Position numbers and translations under genes: made by a program. Of a stretch of DNA of 49,234 nucleotides, positions 41,263 through 49,234 are shown one piece after another; within the stretch, counting starts at the first letter, position 1, and every line of letters starts with the position of its first letter. The DNA comes from Gallionella sp. (lineage in GTDB: Bacteria > Pseudomonadota > Gammaproteobacteria > Burkholderiales > Gallionellaceae), in assembly GCA_024641025.1 (NCBI GenBank), contig JAHEDW010000009.1, forward strand, positions 1 through 49,234, written 5' to 3'. The notes under the pieces were generated by a model that ran no database searches, had not been told where the DNA came from, and worked only from the letters and a program-made list of their open reading frames with translations.

Positions 41263-42375
41263 ATGGATGCATCCGTTCTGATCAAAACTATTGTCTGGTG
41301 GGGATTTGGCTTAGGTGTCGTCTTTGGGTTCGTCGGCAACAAGACAAACTTTTGTACCATGGGGGCCGTGTCGGACGTCGTCAATATGGGTCATTGGGGA
41401 CGTATGCGCGCTTGGATACTTGCCATGGCCGTAGCAATGGTCGGCACCAACTTGCTCGCATATTTGGGGTATGTGGATATGACAAAGAATATCTACACCG
41501 GGAACAACTTTCCATGGCTCGCCTATATCGTTGGCGGACTCTGCTTCGGTGTCGGCATGACACTGGCATCGGGTTGCGCTAACAGGACTCTGGTGCGCAT
41601 CGGAGGTGGCAATTTAAGATCTGTTGTGGTGTTCATATTCTTGGGTTTTGCTGCGATGACCACGCTAAGGGGCATCCTGGGAGCATTTCGCGTCAACGTC
41701 CTGCAGGCACCTGCAGTCACCGTACAGTTTGAGCATGGTCAAACCCTGCCCTCACTTCTATCTGGGATGGGTGGACTTTCCCAAGGTGCACTCCAATTGT
41801 CGGTCGCATGCGGTCTCGCACTAGCAATGCTTGTCTTCGTGTTCAAGGACGGTAGTTTCCGCAAGAGCCTTGACAACAATCTGGCAGGACTTGCCATAGG
41901 CCTGATCGTTGTTGGCGGTTGGTACGTCACCGGGCATTTGGGTTATGGCGAAAATCCAGATACTCTAGAGATGACATTCCTGGGCACTAATTCTCACTTG
42001 GCTGAGTCGATGTCATTCGTTGCTCCAACGGCCTACACCCTGGAATACTGGGCATACTGGACCGACGCCTCGAACATCATCACCTTTGGCGTCGCCACCT
42101 TGTTTGGTGTTGCCATCGGTTCTTTCCTATATGCAATGATAAACAAATCCTTCCGATGGGAAGCGTTTTCCTCGGTACAGGACATGATCTATCATATCAT
42201 CGGCGCCATTCTGATGGGGTTTGGCGGCGTTACGGCGATGGGTTGCACCATAGGTCAAGGTATAACCGGCCTTTCTACACTGTCACTTGGTTCGTTACTG
42301 GCGCTCGCATCTATCATCACTGGTTCTGTCATCACAATGAAGATTCAATACAAAATCTTGATGCGGGAAGACTGA
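41263..42375 (+). CDS. YeeE/YedE-family transporter (thiosulfate or sulfur transport)
   Basis: A 370-aa inner-membrane protein with about nine hydrophobic segments and the cysteine blocks of the YeeE/YedE (TsuA) family: NKTNFCTMGAVSDVVN, GMTLASGCANRTLVRIGGGN and TAMGCTIGQGITG. In TsuA such cysteines line the path for thiosulfate. Directly downstream of soxB (80-nt gap), it probably carries thiosulfate or a sulfur species into the cytoplasm. Confidence 0.9.
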   Translation: MDASVLIKTIVWWGFGLGVVFGFVGNKTNFCTMGAVSDVVNMGHWGRMRAWILAMAVAMVGTNLLAYLGYVDMTKNIYTGNNFPWLAYIVGGLCFGVGMTLASGCANRTLVRIGGGNLRSVVVFIFLGFAAMTTLRGILGAFRVNVLQAPAVTVQFEHGQTLPSLLSGMGGLSQGALQLSVACGLALAMLVFVFKDGSFRKSLDNNLAGLAIGLIVVGGWYVTGHLGYGENPDTLEMTFLGTNSHLAESMSFVAPTAYTLEYWAYWTDASNIITFGVATLFGVAIGSFLYAMINKSFRWEAFSSVQDMIYHIIGAILMGFGGVTAMGCTIGQGITGLSTLSLGSLLALASIITGSVITMKIQYKILMRED

Positions 42376-42923
42376 TCTCAATTCTGAAGAATTCTCGATC
42401 CAGGTTTTCATATAACATCATGAAATATTGATTTGTCTTCCACCATGTGTCATCTTAGCACCCAAGGTGCGCCAGTTTGGTTAGATGGCGCCCAGCTAAT
42501 GCTTCCCAATTACATCATCACATCAGTCATCATTTTTTGCATCAAGTAGTTTACTAACGTATCTTCGATTTCTTAACGCTTGGCTGATTAACCCCTTAGC
42601 AGGAATCATTTCCTGTTTTCCGAATTAAATCGGCAAACATGTGGTGCATGCATTTCTTCGCTATTGCTAGCCATGCTGTATCAGGTGTTTGCTATGGATG
42701 GGCTTGGGTCAGGTTTACAGCCATATATTAATTCGATGATGGCAGCTAAACAGATCGTGTCATGAGAAGAAGCCATGTGACCAGATCTTCGTAGTGCTGC
42801 CAATACGCGGGCTATATTTCAGGACGCATGTTAAAGAAATTCAATTAGTATATTACTGCCATTGAATAAACACGGGGTAACAGTCTGAGAACTTGCGTGA
42901 TATTACGAACACACTTATCAAGC
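42376..42923. other. 548-nt intergenic region without recognisable gene
   Basis: Two convergent operons end here. Small inverted repeats are present, GCACC-N3-GGTGC (42458-42470) and CAGGAA-N4-TTCCTG followed by TTTTCC (42600-42619); the second could be a weak terminator for the sox side. No conserved protein or RNA gene is seen, and no insertion sequence. Confidence 0.55.
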
Positions 42924-45059
42924 CTACCATCCTGCGCCATCAATGTGCTTCTTGAGTAGGCGCCGTTGTGCATTCGGATCAATCTTGAGCACTTCCGCAT
43001 AGATCGAGTCCAGCGCCTTGTCCTCATCAGCAAAAATATTTCCTTCTCCGATGTATTCGAACAAGCCGGAATGATGCATCACATCAATAACCTGATTCTT
43101 CAGTCCACTGAATACCACCCTTATTCCGTTAGCGCGTAGTCTTTCCACCACATGATGAATGACTTCATCACCCGAAGCATCGAGTTGATTTATACCATTC
43201 GATACAACCAGAAGATATTTTGCTTGTGGATTGTTGGATACTGCCTCAAGGATGGTATCTTCAAAATAGGGTACGTTGGCGAAATACAACGAGCCATCAT
43301 AACGTATAGCGATAATATTTTCGCTTACAGGCAAATCGTACTCCTTGGCGTCCTGAAGCGTTCCATCGTAAAAGCGGCCGAGAATTGCGACCCGTGGAGT
43401 CATGGTGCGGTACAGATACAGCATAATGGCAAGCCCTGCGCCGACTAAAATGCCACTATCTAGGTGAGGCGCAAAAGTCAGTGTTGCTAGGAAGGTAACA
43501 ATAGAAGCAATACCGTCGTGTTTGTGTGTTTTCCAAGCATGTTTGATTGCACTGAAGTTAATCAGGCTCATCACTGCCATCATTATCACCGCTGCAAGTA
43601 CCGATTGAGGCAGGTGATACAGTAGCGGCGTGAGAAACAGTAGCGTAGCCAGCACAATCAGACCTGAAAAAACGCTGGAAATCCCCGTCCTAGCACCGGC
43701 TTTAAGGTTGATAGCCGAGCGCGAGAATGAACCGCTAACAGGAAACGCCTGGCTGAAACTGCCGACTATGTTCGCTATGCCCTGTCCAATCAATTCCTGA
43801 TTAGGTTCAATACGATCTCTGTTTATTGCCGCAATTGCTTTGGCAATTGAGATAGCCTCCATGAATCCCACCAGAGAAATCACCAGTGCACTTGAAATGA
43901 GCGAAGAAATCATATCCCAGTTGAATGTTGGCAGGTTGAACCGGGGCAAGCCAGCCGGAATTGCTCCCACCACTTCTCCACCACCTACGAGATTTAACTC
44001 GCCTTTGTTAATTTTCCTGATTCGCCATCGGTATCCATCTGTAACTTCCCCAGAAGGAACCTGACCGGACAAAATATATTTGGGTGGCTGGCCTTCGGTT
44101 GCTGTTACTTTTTCGAAAATGAACTTGCGCAATGAGCGAGCTAGTTTGCGATTCTCACCTTCAGCATCCTTGATCTCCAACCTTACCAATTCGATCTCGT
44201 AGTTCAGCGCTGCGATCAACTGCGGGTTGTCCTCTTGGCCTTTGAGATGTTTCTTGAGTTCCTCAGATTTGACACCAAGCTTATGATTCAACTCATCAAT
44301 CTTGATTTCAGTCTGGGAAAATTCATTGGCGAGGTTTTTCACCCCAGCGTCCATTATTTCATCGATTCTTCCCTTGCTGTTGTGCTCAAAGCCAATCGAC
44401 CAACTCACCAGAGTGGTAAGCGTGACAGCAATAAGCACACCTGGCAGCTTAGGCGCGAATTTTTTCAAACCAAACATGATGGCAAAGGCCGAAATGCCGA
44501 TTATCAGAGTAGGTAAATGGGCTTCGCCCACCTGTTGCAATACCCCCCATATGTCCCTGATGAAGCTCTCGCTCCGCCCCATGGAAACACCAAATATCTT
44601 GTTGAGCTGTGACAGGCCAATAATGATGGCGGCTGCATTCGTGAAGCCGATAATGACAGGGTGTGAAAGAAAGTTCACAGCCACACCAAGTCTGAATATG
44701 CCTAGTGCGAGCTGAATAATGCCGACCAACAGCGCCATCAGGATAGCCAACGTGATGAATTGGCTGGAACCACTGGCGGCCAAGGGGGCAAGCGCCGATG
44801 CAGTCAACAAAGACACCACTGCAACCGGGCCAGTTGCCAATTGCGCAGACGAACCCCATAGCGCAGCGATAATGCCTGGCAGAAACGCCGCATACAGTCC
44901 GTAATAGGCAGGCAAACCAGCCAGTTGAGCATACGCCATGGACTGGGGAATCAGCACCAGCGCGACAGTTATTCCCGCAATCAGATCTGCCATGATTGTC
45001 TCGCCGCGCAACGGCCACCAGGAAAGGAATGGCAGAAAACGGGCTAAGCGCCGGATCAT
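42924..45059 (-). CDS. SulP-family anion permease with a large coiled-coil-like insertion
   Basis: A 711-aa SulP (SLC26-type) permease. The N-terminal membrane domain (GITVALVLIPQSMAYAQLAG, LPAYYGLYAAFLPGI) is standard, and a C-terminal STAS domain begins near residue 590. Between helices, at about residues 226-365, there is an insertion of about 140 residues, highly charged and helical (EIKIDELNHKLGVKSEELKK), then GYRWRIRKINKGE. Ordinary SulP proteins are about 560-600 aa. It overlaps the upstream SulP gene by 4 nt and ends the soe operon. Sulfate, bicarbonate or another anion may be the substrate. Confidence 0.9.
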   Translation of the reverse strand: MIRRLARFLPFLSWWPLRGETIMADLIAGITVALVLIPQSMAYAQLAGLPAYYGLYAAFLPGIIAALWGSSAQLATGPVAVVSLLTASALAPLAASGSSQFITLAILMALLVGIIQLALGIFRLGVAVNFLSHPVIIGFTNAAAIIIGLSQLNKIFGVSMGRSESFIRDIWGVLQQVGEAHLPTLIIGISAFAIMFGLKKFAPKLPGVLIAVTLTTLVSWSIGFEHNSKGRIDEIMDAGVKNLANEFSQTEIKIDELNHKLGVKSEELKKHLKGQEDNPQLIAALNYEIELVRLEIKDAEGENRKLARSLRKFIFEKVTATEGQPPKYILSGQVPSGEVTDGYRWRIRKINKGELNLVGGGEVVGAIPAGLPRFNLPTFNWDMISSLISSALVISLVGFMEAISIAKAIAAINRDRIEPNQELIGQGIANIVGSFSQAFPVSGSFSRSAINLKAGARTGISSVFSGLIVLATLLFLTPLLYHLPQSVLAAVIMMAVMSLINFSAIKHAWKTHKHDGIASIVTFLATLTFAPHLDSGILVGAGLAIMLYLYRTMTPRVAILGRFYDGTLQDAKEYDLPVSENIIAIRYDGSLYFANVPYFEDTILEAVSNNPQAKYLLVVSNGINQLDASGDEVIHHVVERLRANGIRVVFSGLKNQVIDVMHHSGLFEYIGEGNIFADEDKALDSIYAEVLKIDPNAQRRLLKKHIDGAGW

Positions 45060-46843
45060 GACAAACGAAGTTCTCCGTTAGGCAATTTCTCCTGACACTC
45101 CTTAAAAATGCGAGCTCTGCAGGTTCGGCAGACATCTGGATTGAGCTTGGAATAAACCGGTTCGATCCAGTTTGATTTGGCTACAAAGAATCCATCAGCA
45201 CCGATATCGCCAAGCTTGTCAGACTTACGCAGGAATCTCAAGATCGACTCTTTGCAACGGTAGAAATATAACCCCCCGCCCATTTTTCGTCTTCGCCGGG
45301 CTTCCTGTGCCAACATTTCCGCACCGGCCACATCAACAAAATTGATCCCGCTGGCAATGATCATTACAGTCTTCTGACGGGGATTATTCTCGTCTATCTG
45401 CATCAGTCCGCTTCGAACAAAATCGACAGCGCCGAAGAATATTGAACCATTAATACGCACGATTCGGAACTGTGGGCATTCCTTGTGTCCATGTGCATCG
45501 ATGAAGTGGTACGCCCCCTCCTCCTTGGCCGGCACGGATGGCTCAATGGACGGACGAGAAACGCGATATAAATAAAGAGACAGAGAAAGCATGATGCCGA
45601 AGAAGATCCCCTTTTCCAGATCAACCAGCGTTCCTATCAGCGTTACAAAAAGGGTGACCGTTTCTGCACGACTGGTACGAATGATCGAAAAGATATGGTG
45701 GAAATCGATCAGCCCCCAAGCGACAAGAAATAATATCCCTGCCATAGCAGCCGTTGGCAGGTAGGAAGCCAGCGGTGCAACCAACAACAGGACTAGTACC
45801 AGGAATATCGAGGCATATACGGTGGCAAGTGGTGTTTGTGCTCCAGCCGTATAGTTGACACCACTTCGATTAAACGACCCGCAGGATGCATAGCTTGAAA
45901 AGAAGCAGCCAACAAGATTCGACAAGCCCTGACCAATGAACTCCTGGTTTCCGTCAATACGCTGCTCAGATTTGACTGCAATAGCGCGTGAGATGGAGAC
46001 TGCTTCGGTCAATGCCAACATGGTAACCACCACGGCCGGGAATAGCACCTTATGGATGGTCGCATAAGAGAAATCAGGAATGACAAAGGGAGGAAGATGC
46101 GATGGAAGCGCACCGACCGTCTTGATCAGCGTGGTCTCAGCACCAATTTCCAGATTAACAAGATATGCGACCACGCTGCCCACCACCATGGCAACGATCA
46201 TGTATGGAAGCTTTGGAATGAAGCGCTTGGCAAGAATACCCGTAGCCAGTGTGATCACACCGATGACGGTGACATAGGGATTTATATTCCCGATCTGAAG
46301 CACCAACTGCTCGATCACCACATGAAAGGGTGCACCACGTACGATACTGATCCCGAAGAAATTCTTCACCTGGCTGGCGCCAATAAGCAGTGCAGCGCCA
46401 GCGGTAAAGCCGATGACCACGGTATGAGATATAAAATTTACCAGCACCCCCATGCGTGCCAAGCCAAGGATCAATTGAAACAATCCAGTTAGAAAGGTTA
46501 GCGTGAGTACCATGCTGATGAACTGAGGCGAACCAGGCTCTGCCATCGGACTGACGGCAGCAAACACAGCAATAGATATTGCGGTCGTCGGACCGGAAAC
46601 CAGATGCCAACTAGACCCGAACAAGGCGGCAATGATCGCAGGAAGCATGGCAGCATACAGACCGTATTCAGGCGGCATCCCGGCAATGGTTGCGAAGGCC
46701 ACCCCTTGCGGCAAAACGATCAATGCACCTGTAATACCCGCGAGCAAGTCAGCACGTGTGGTGTTGCGATCCACCATGTGCCGCCACTGCATGAAAGGAA
46801 ACAGGTGATAGAGCCAGTATTTTCTTGAGTGTCGTGTCTTCAA
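45056..46843 (-). CDS. SulP-family anion permease with cysteine-rich tail
   Basis: A 595-aa SulP permease with the usual membrane core (GITGALIVLPQGVAFATIAG, MPPEYGLYAAMLPAI) and a C-terminal STAS domain (about 455-560). After STAS a short tail carries C-x2-C-x7-C (VCRTCRARIFKEC), which might bind metal or form disulfides. It starts 10 nt after soeC, so the two are co-transcribed. Export of sulfate made by SoeABC is a plausible role (inference). Confidence 0.9.
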   Translation of the reverse strand: MKTRHSRKYWLYHLFPFMQWRHMVDRNTTRADLLAGITGALIVLPQGVAFATIAGMPPEYGLYAAMLPAIIAALFGSSWHLVSGPTTAISIAVFAAVSPMAEPGSPQFISMVLTLTFLTGLFQLILGLARMGVLVNFISHTVVIGFTAGAALLIGASQVKNFFGISIVRGAPFHVVIEQLVLQIGNINPYVTVIGVITLATGILAKRFIPKLPYMIVAMVVGSVVAYLVNLEIGAETTLIKTVGALPSHLPPFVIPDFSYATIHKVLFPAVVVTMLALTEAVSISRAIAVKSEQRIDGNQEFIGQGLSNLVGCFFSSYASCGSFNRSGVNYTAGAQTPLATVYASIFLVLVLLLVAPLASYLPTAAMAGILFLVAWGLIDFHHIFSIIRTSRAETVTLFVTLIGTLVDLEKGIFFGIMLSLSLYLYRVSRPSIEPSVPAKEEGAYHFIDAHGHKECPQFRIVRINGSIFFGAVDFVRSGLMQIDENNPRQKTVMIIASGINFVDVAGAEMLAQEARRRRKMGGGLYFYRCKESILRFLRKSDKLGDIGADGFFVAKSNWIEPVYSKLNPDVCRTCRARIFKECQEKLPNGELRLS

Positions 46844-46853
46844 AACGTTGTGA

Positions 46854-47825
46854 TCAACCTATCGTCTGGTAGTAAAGATTCTGAGGATGATTTGCCTGGG
46901 CGAAGAAGAACCAGCGCTCCGCCAGCAAACCAGTGTATTGGAGTATAAATGCCACTCCCAGCAATGCTGATGTAAACATGCCAAAAGCCAACAAAGCGAT
47001 GGGGATCACAAAGACCAGCAATATGAAAGCAGGCTTAATTGCGCGAAGGAACGCTTCGCTTTTTCCGTGGAAAAACTCACGCGTATTGAACGAGCCACCC
47101 ATCGCACCTTGAGAGCGCTGCACTATCCGCGGGTGTTTGACGCCGATGGCTGTCTGTATCGTTGATTTTGGTTTAAGGTGTGCATTTCGTACCAGTGATG
47201 CGCTACGTCCGACAAAAGCCAGCAAAGTGATGATGATTGCCCAACCGGCAAAGAAATCGGTTTGTGACGGCGCTGACGAGGCGGAGTAAAAAGCTGCCAA
47301 TATGAAGCCGGAAGACCCACCAAGCAGAATATAATTGATTACCGTCAACGGAGTATGCCATTCACGCAGAAAGCGCAGGCAGGCATAGATCATACCGGTG
47401 CAAACGAACAGCGCGAACGACACCAGCGTACCAAGCACTCCAAGCACGACGGATAAATCGATCAGCAGTCCGCTAGGTAACGTCACCACTTCAGGCCGAA
47501 ATCCGATCAGATGCGCTACACCATATAGAAATACAACCCCCATGAATGCAGGAAGGACGATCACCTCACGTGACAACCACGAGGTACGCCATTGCGTCGC
47601 CGAGCGCCATGCTCTCTCTGGGCGCCCAAGGTGAAAGAACGAAGCAACCAGTCCACCACCTAGCAGAAGCAAAACCAACACGCTGCCGTAACCATAGAAG
47701 GCATCTGATTGCATCGGCAACAGTCCAAACAAAGCATATGACTGATGAGTGAACAGCGCCAAGAACAACCCCTGCCCAGCGCCAAGCAATGTTGTCAGAA
47801 AAATTACCGAAAAAGCTGGTTTCAT
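46854..47825 (-). CDS. soeC: SoeC, membrane subunit of sulfite dehydrogenase
   Basis: A 323-aa polytopic membrane protein of the DmsC/NrfD-like anchor type. The start is ATG 47825 (MKPAFSVIF); the longer frame upstream overlaps soeB. It anchors SoeAB at the inner face of the membrane and passes electrons to quinone. 7 nt after soeB. Confidence 0.88.
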   Translation of the reverse strand: MKPAFSVIFLTTLLGAGQGLFLALFTHQSYALFGLLPMQSDAFYGYGSVLVLLLLGGGLVASFFHLGRPERAWRSATQWRTSWLSREVIVLPAFMGVVFLYGVAHLIGFRPEVVTLPSGLLIDLSVVLGVLGTLVSFALFVCTGMIYACLRFLREWHTPLTVINYILLGGSSGFILAAFYSASSAPSQTDFFAGWAIIITLLAFVGRSASLVRNAHLKPKSTIQTAIGVKHPRIVQRSQGAMGGSFNTREFFHGKSEAFLRAIKPAFILLVFVIPIALLAFGMFTSALLGVAFILQYTGLLAERWFFFAQANHPQNLYYQTIG

Positions 47826-47832
47826 ATCTTTA

Positions 47833-48564
47833 TTACCACGCAGAAACATCTTCCATCGACGGTTCACCTTTGCCAGGCTTGGGCAGCAGGCCGTCAACTT
47901 TTAGTGGATTATCGGCTCTTTCGAGCTCATCCTCGTGAATCTTGAGCTTGGTCTTGCGACGCGGCAGGTAATGGTTCGCCGGATGTGTACCCCATTCTGG
48001 CATAAGGGCATACCCGCCCTCTTCGCGTATCGCCTGTGACACCGACGACTCTGGATCGTGGATATCACCGAACAATCGAGCGCTGGTCGGACAAGCCTTG
48101 ACGCAAGAAGGCTTGCGGTCAATTTCGGGGAGGTTTAAATCGTAAATGCGATCAACGCATAACGTGCATTTCTTCATCACATGCTGCTTTTCATCTATCT
48201 CCCGTGCACCGTATGGACATGCCCAGCTGCAATATTTACATCCGATGCATTTGTCGTAATCCACCAACACGATCCCGTCCTGCTTGCGCTTGTAGGATGC
48301 GCCTGTCGGGCATACAGGTACGCAAGGTGGATCCTCGCAATGTAAACATGATTTAGGGAAATGCACGGTTTCTGTATTGGGGTACTGTCCAACTTCAAAG
48401 GTTTGCACGCGATTGAAAAATGTACCCGTCGGATCGGAACCGTAAGGATTCTCGTCGCACAATGGCCCTGCCGAACCTGATGTGTTCCATTCCTTGCAAC
48501 TCGTCACGCAGGCATGACAGCCGACGCATACGTTCAAGTCGATAACCAAGGCGAGCTGAGTCAT
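47833..48564 (-). CDS. soeB: SoeB, iron-sulfur subunit of sulfite dehydrogenase
   Basis: A 243-aa DmsB-type ferredoxin with four cysteine motifs: CVGCHACVTSCKEWN, CLHCEDPPCVPVCPTGA, CIGCKYCSWACPYGA and CTLCVDRI with CVKACPTSA. There is no signal peptide, in keeping with a cytoplasmic complex. The start MTQLALVIDLNVCVGCH is standard for SoeB. Confidence 0.93.
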   Translation of the reverse strand: MTQLALVIDLNVCVGCHACVTSCKEWNTSGSAGPLCDENPYGSDPTGTFFNRVQTFEVGQYPNTETVHFPKSCLHCEDPPCVPVCPTGASYKRKQDGIVLVDYDKCIGCKYCSWACPYGAREIDEKQHVMKKCTLCVDRIYDLNLPEIDRKPSCVKACPTSARLFGDIHDPESSVSQAIREEGGYALMPEWGTHPANHYLPRRKTKLKIHEDELERADNPLKVDGLLPKPGKGEPSMEDVSAW

Positions 48565-48598
48565 CGTGAATCCCTCATTTCGAACTTACCGAGTCTGT

Positions 48599-49234
48599 TC
48601 ATTTCATACTGCCTTTTTTCTTTCCACCAAAATAAGCCAACCAGCGTGGCGGTTCATTCATGCCCGGATATCGCTTCAAGGGCTGGAATTGGGGCGATGT
48701 CTGTTCAGGCTCATCTTCTTTGGCCTTGTAGATTCGCACCCTCACGTCGTACCAAGCAGCTTGCCCGGTAATGGGATCCGAATTTGAGTAACGCTTGCCA
48801 TCCGGCATCGGAGGCAACTCTTCGGAAATGACATGATTGAGCAGAAATCCCTTCTGAGACTCATTTGCATCGGGAGCCAGGTTCCAGGCACCGGCAGCCT
48901 TGCCGATTGCGTTCCATGTCCATACGGTCCCAGGTTCAACCGATTCGCTGTAACGCGCCATGCAGCGCACCTTGCCCCATTGCGACTCGACCCAGACCCA
49001 GTCGCCGTCAGCGATCCCCGCATCCTGAGCGGTGCGTGAGTTCACATGGAGATAATTATGCGCATGTATCTGGCGTAACCAGGCATTCTGTGAGTCCCAT
49101 GAGTGATACATCGCCATGGGACGCTGCGTAACTGCCGACAACGGGTATTTACCCTTGTCGCTGTATTGAGTCTCGAGCGGTTCGTAATAGAAAGGCAAAG
49201 GATCAAAAAAGGTCTCGATACGTTTTGCAAGATG
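48599..49234 (-). CDS. soeA: SoeA, molybdenum catalytic subunit (N-terminal part beyond window)
   Basis: The C-terminal 211 residues of a DMSO-reductase-family molybdopterin protein; the frame is open to the window edge. The segment holds the molybdopterin dinucleotide-binding C-terminal domain (HVNSRTAQDAGIADGDWVWV, YHSWDSQNAWLRQI). With SoeB and SoeC this makes the cytoplasmic sulfite-oxidising SoeABC enzyme; other three-subunit molybdoenzymes such as polysulfide reductase are less likely beside sulfur-oxidation genes and without a twin-arginine feature visible here. Confidence 0.85.
   Translation of the reverse strand, partial: HLAKRIETFFDPLPFYYEPLETQYSDKGKYPLSAVTQRPMAMYHSWDSQNAWLRQIHAHNYLHVNSRTAQDAGIADGDWVWVESQWGKVRCMARYSESVEPGTVWTWNAIGKAAGAWNLAPDANESQKGFLLNHVISEELPPMPDGKRYSNSDPITGQAAWYDVRVRIYKAKEDEPEQTSPQFQPLKRYPGMNEPPRWLAYFGGKKKGSMK

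Noticed and set aside
42376-42923. A remnant insertion sequence or small RNA in the gap after the YeeE/YedE gene
   Set aside because: No terminal inverted repeats, no transposase-like frame and no promoter-terminator pair could be made out; only short inverted repeats are present.
44449-45135. 228-aa minus-strand frame in a second frame
   Set aside because: It overlaps the start of the SulP gene in another frame; its cysteine- and histidine-rich composition comes from reading hydrophobic codons out of frame.

Overview
The window reads as chromosomal DNA of a chemolithotrophic sulfur-oxidising betaproteobacterium, probably of the Gallionellaceae/Sulfuricellaceae type. This placement is inferred from gene content (a complete reverse-type dsr operon, soxXYZAB without soxCD, soeABC) and from the Shine-Dalgarno (SD) and codon style; no rRNA or taxonomic marker is present.

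Layout. 1-1281: C-terminally cut MFS transporter (minus strand). 1386-1462: tRNA-Pro(GGG). 1703-8653: SUF iron-sulfur assembly operon on the minus strand (Rrf2 regulator, A-type carrier, sufB, sufC, sufD, sufS, sufU, Nfu-like, Rieske), most junctions being 4-nt ATGA or GTGA overlaps, with an inverted-repeat operator over the promoter -10. 8740-25962: an unbroken minus-strand run of 21 genes from dsrA to an Mrp-type Fe-S carrier: dsrABEFHCMKLJOPN, cysG, then an exported DUF302-like protein, an ankyrin protein, two unknown small proteins, a DUF971 protein and mrp, ending in a hairpin terminator. 26299-29539: a divergent plus-strand set beside dsr that is mostly undescribed: a 74-aa protein, a stand-alone Cas6/Cmx6-like protein, a DsrC paralogue without either catalytic cysteine, a tandem TusA-TusA protein, an unknown helical protein and a TauD-type dioxygenase. 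29612-34967: outer-membrane FadL, dsrE2-tusA sulfur carriers, a DsbC-like thiol oxidoreductase, an exported DUF302 protein and a porin. 35056-37122: an exported DsrE-like protein divergent from an ECF sigma factor and a membrane anti-sigma factor whose periplasmic part looks like the same DsrE-like domain. 37239-42375: soxXYZAB and a YeeE/YedE-type transporter. 42924-49234: soeABC (soeA cut by the window edge) followed, apparently in the same operon, by two SulP permeases, one carrying a large coiled-coil-like insertion.

How the genes fit together. SoxXYZAB without SoxCD would oxidise thiosulfate in the periplasm only as far as stored sulfane sulfur. TusA, DsrE2, DsrEFH and DsrC would relay that sulfur to DsrAB in the cytoplasm, which gives sulfite with electrons passing through DsrMKJOP and DsrL. 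SoeABC would take sulfite to sulfate, and the SulP permeases may move the product. SUF, Mrp, cysG and dsrN supply the Fe-S clusters and sirohaem (amide) that this machinery needs in quantity.

Most notable observations. (1) A candidate new sulfur-sensing ECF system: sigma factor, DsrE-domain anti-sigma factor and divergent exported DsrE-like protein, with two divergent promoters of identical form, GGAATA-N16-CGTCTA, between them. (2) A tandem operator-like element with identical internal spacing upstream of both dsrA and tusA-dsrE2. (3) A Cas6/Cmx6-like protein inside a sulfur-oxidation locus with no CRISPR array.
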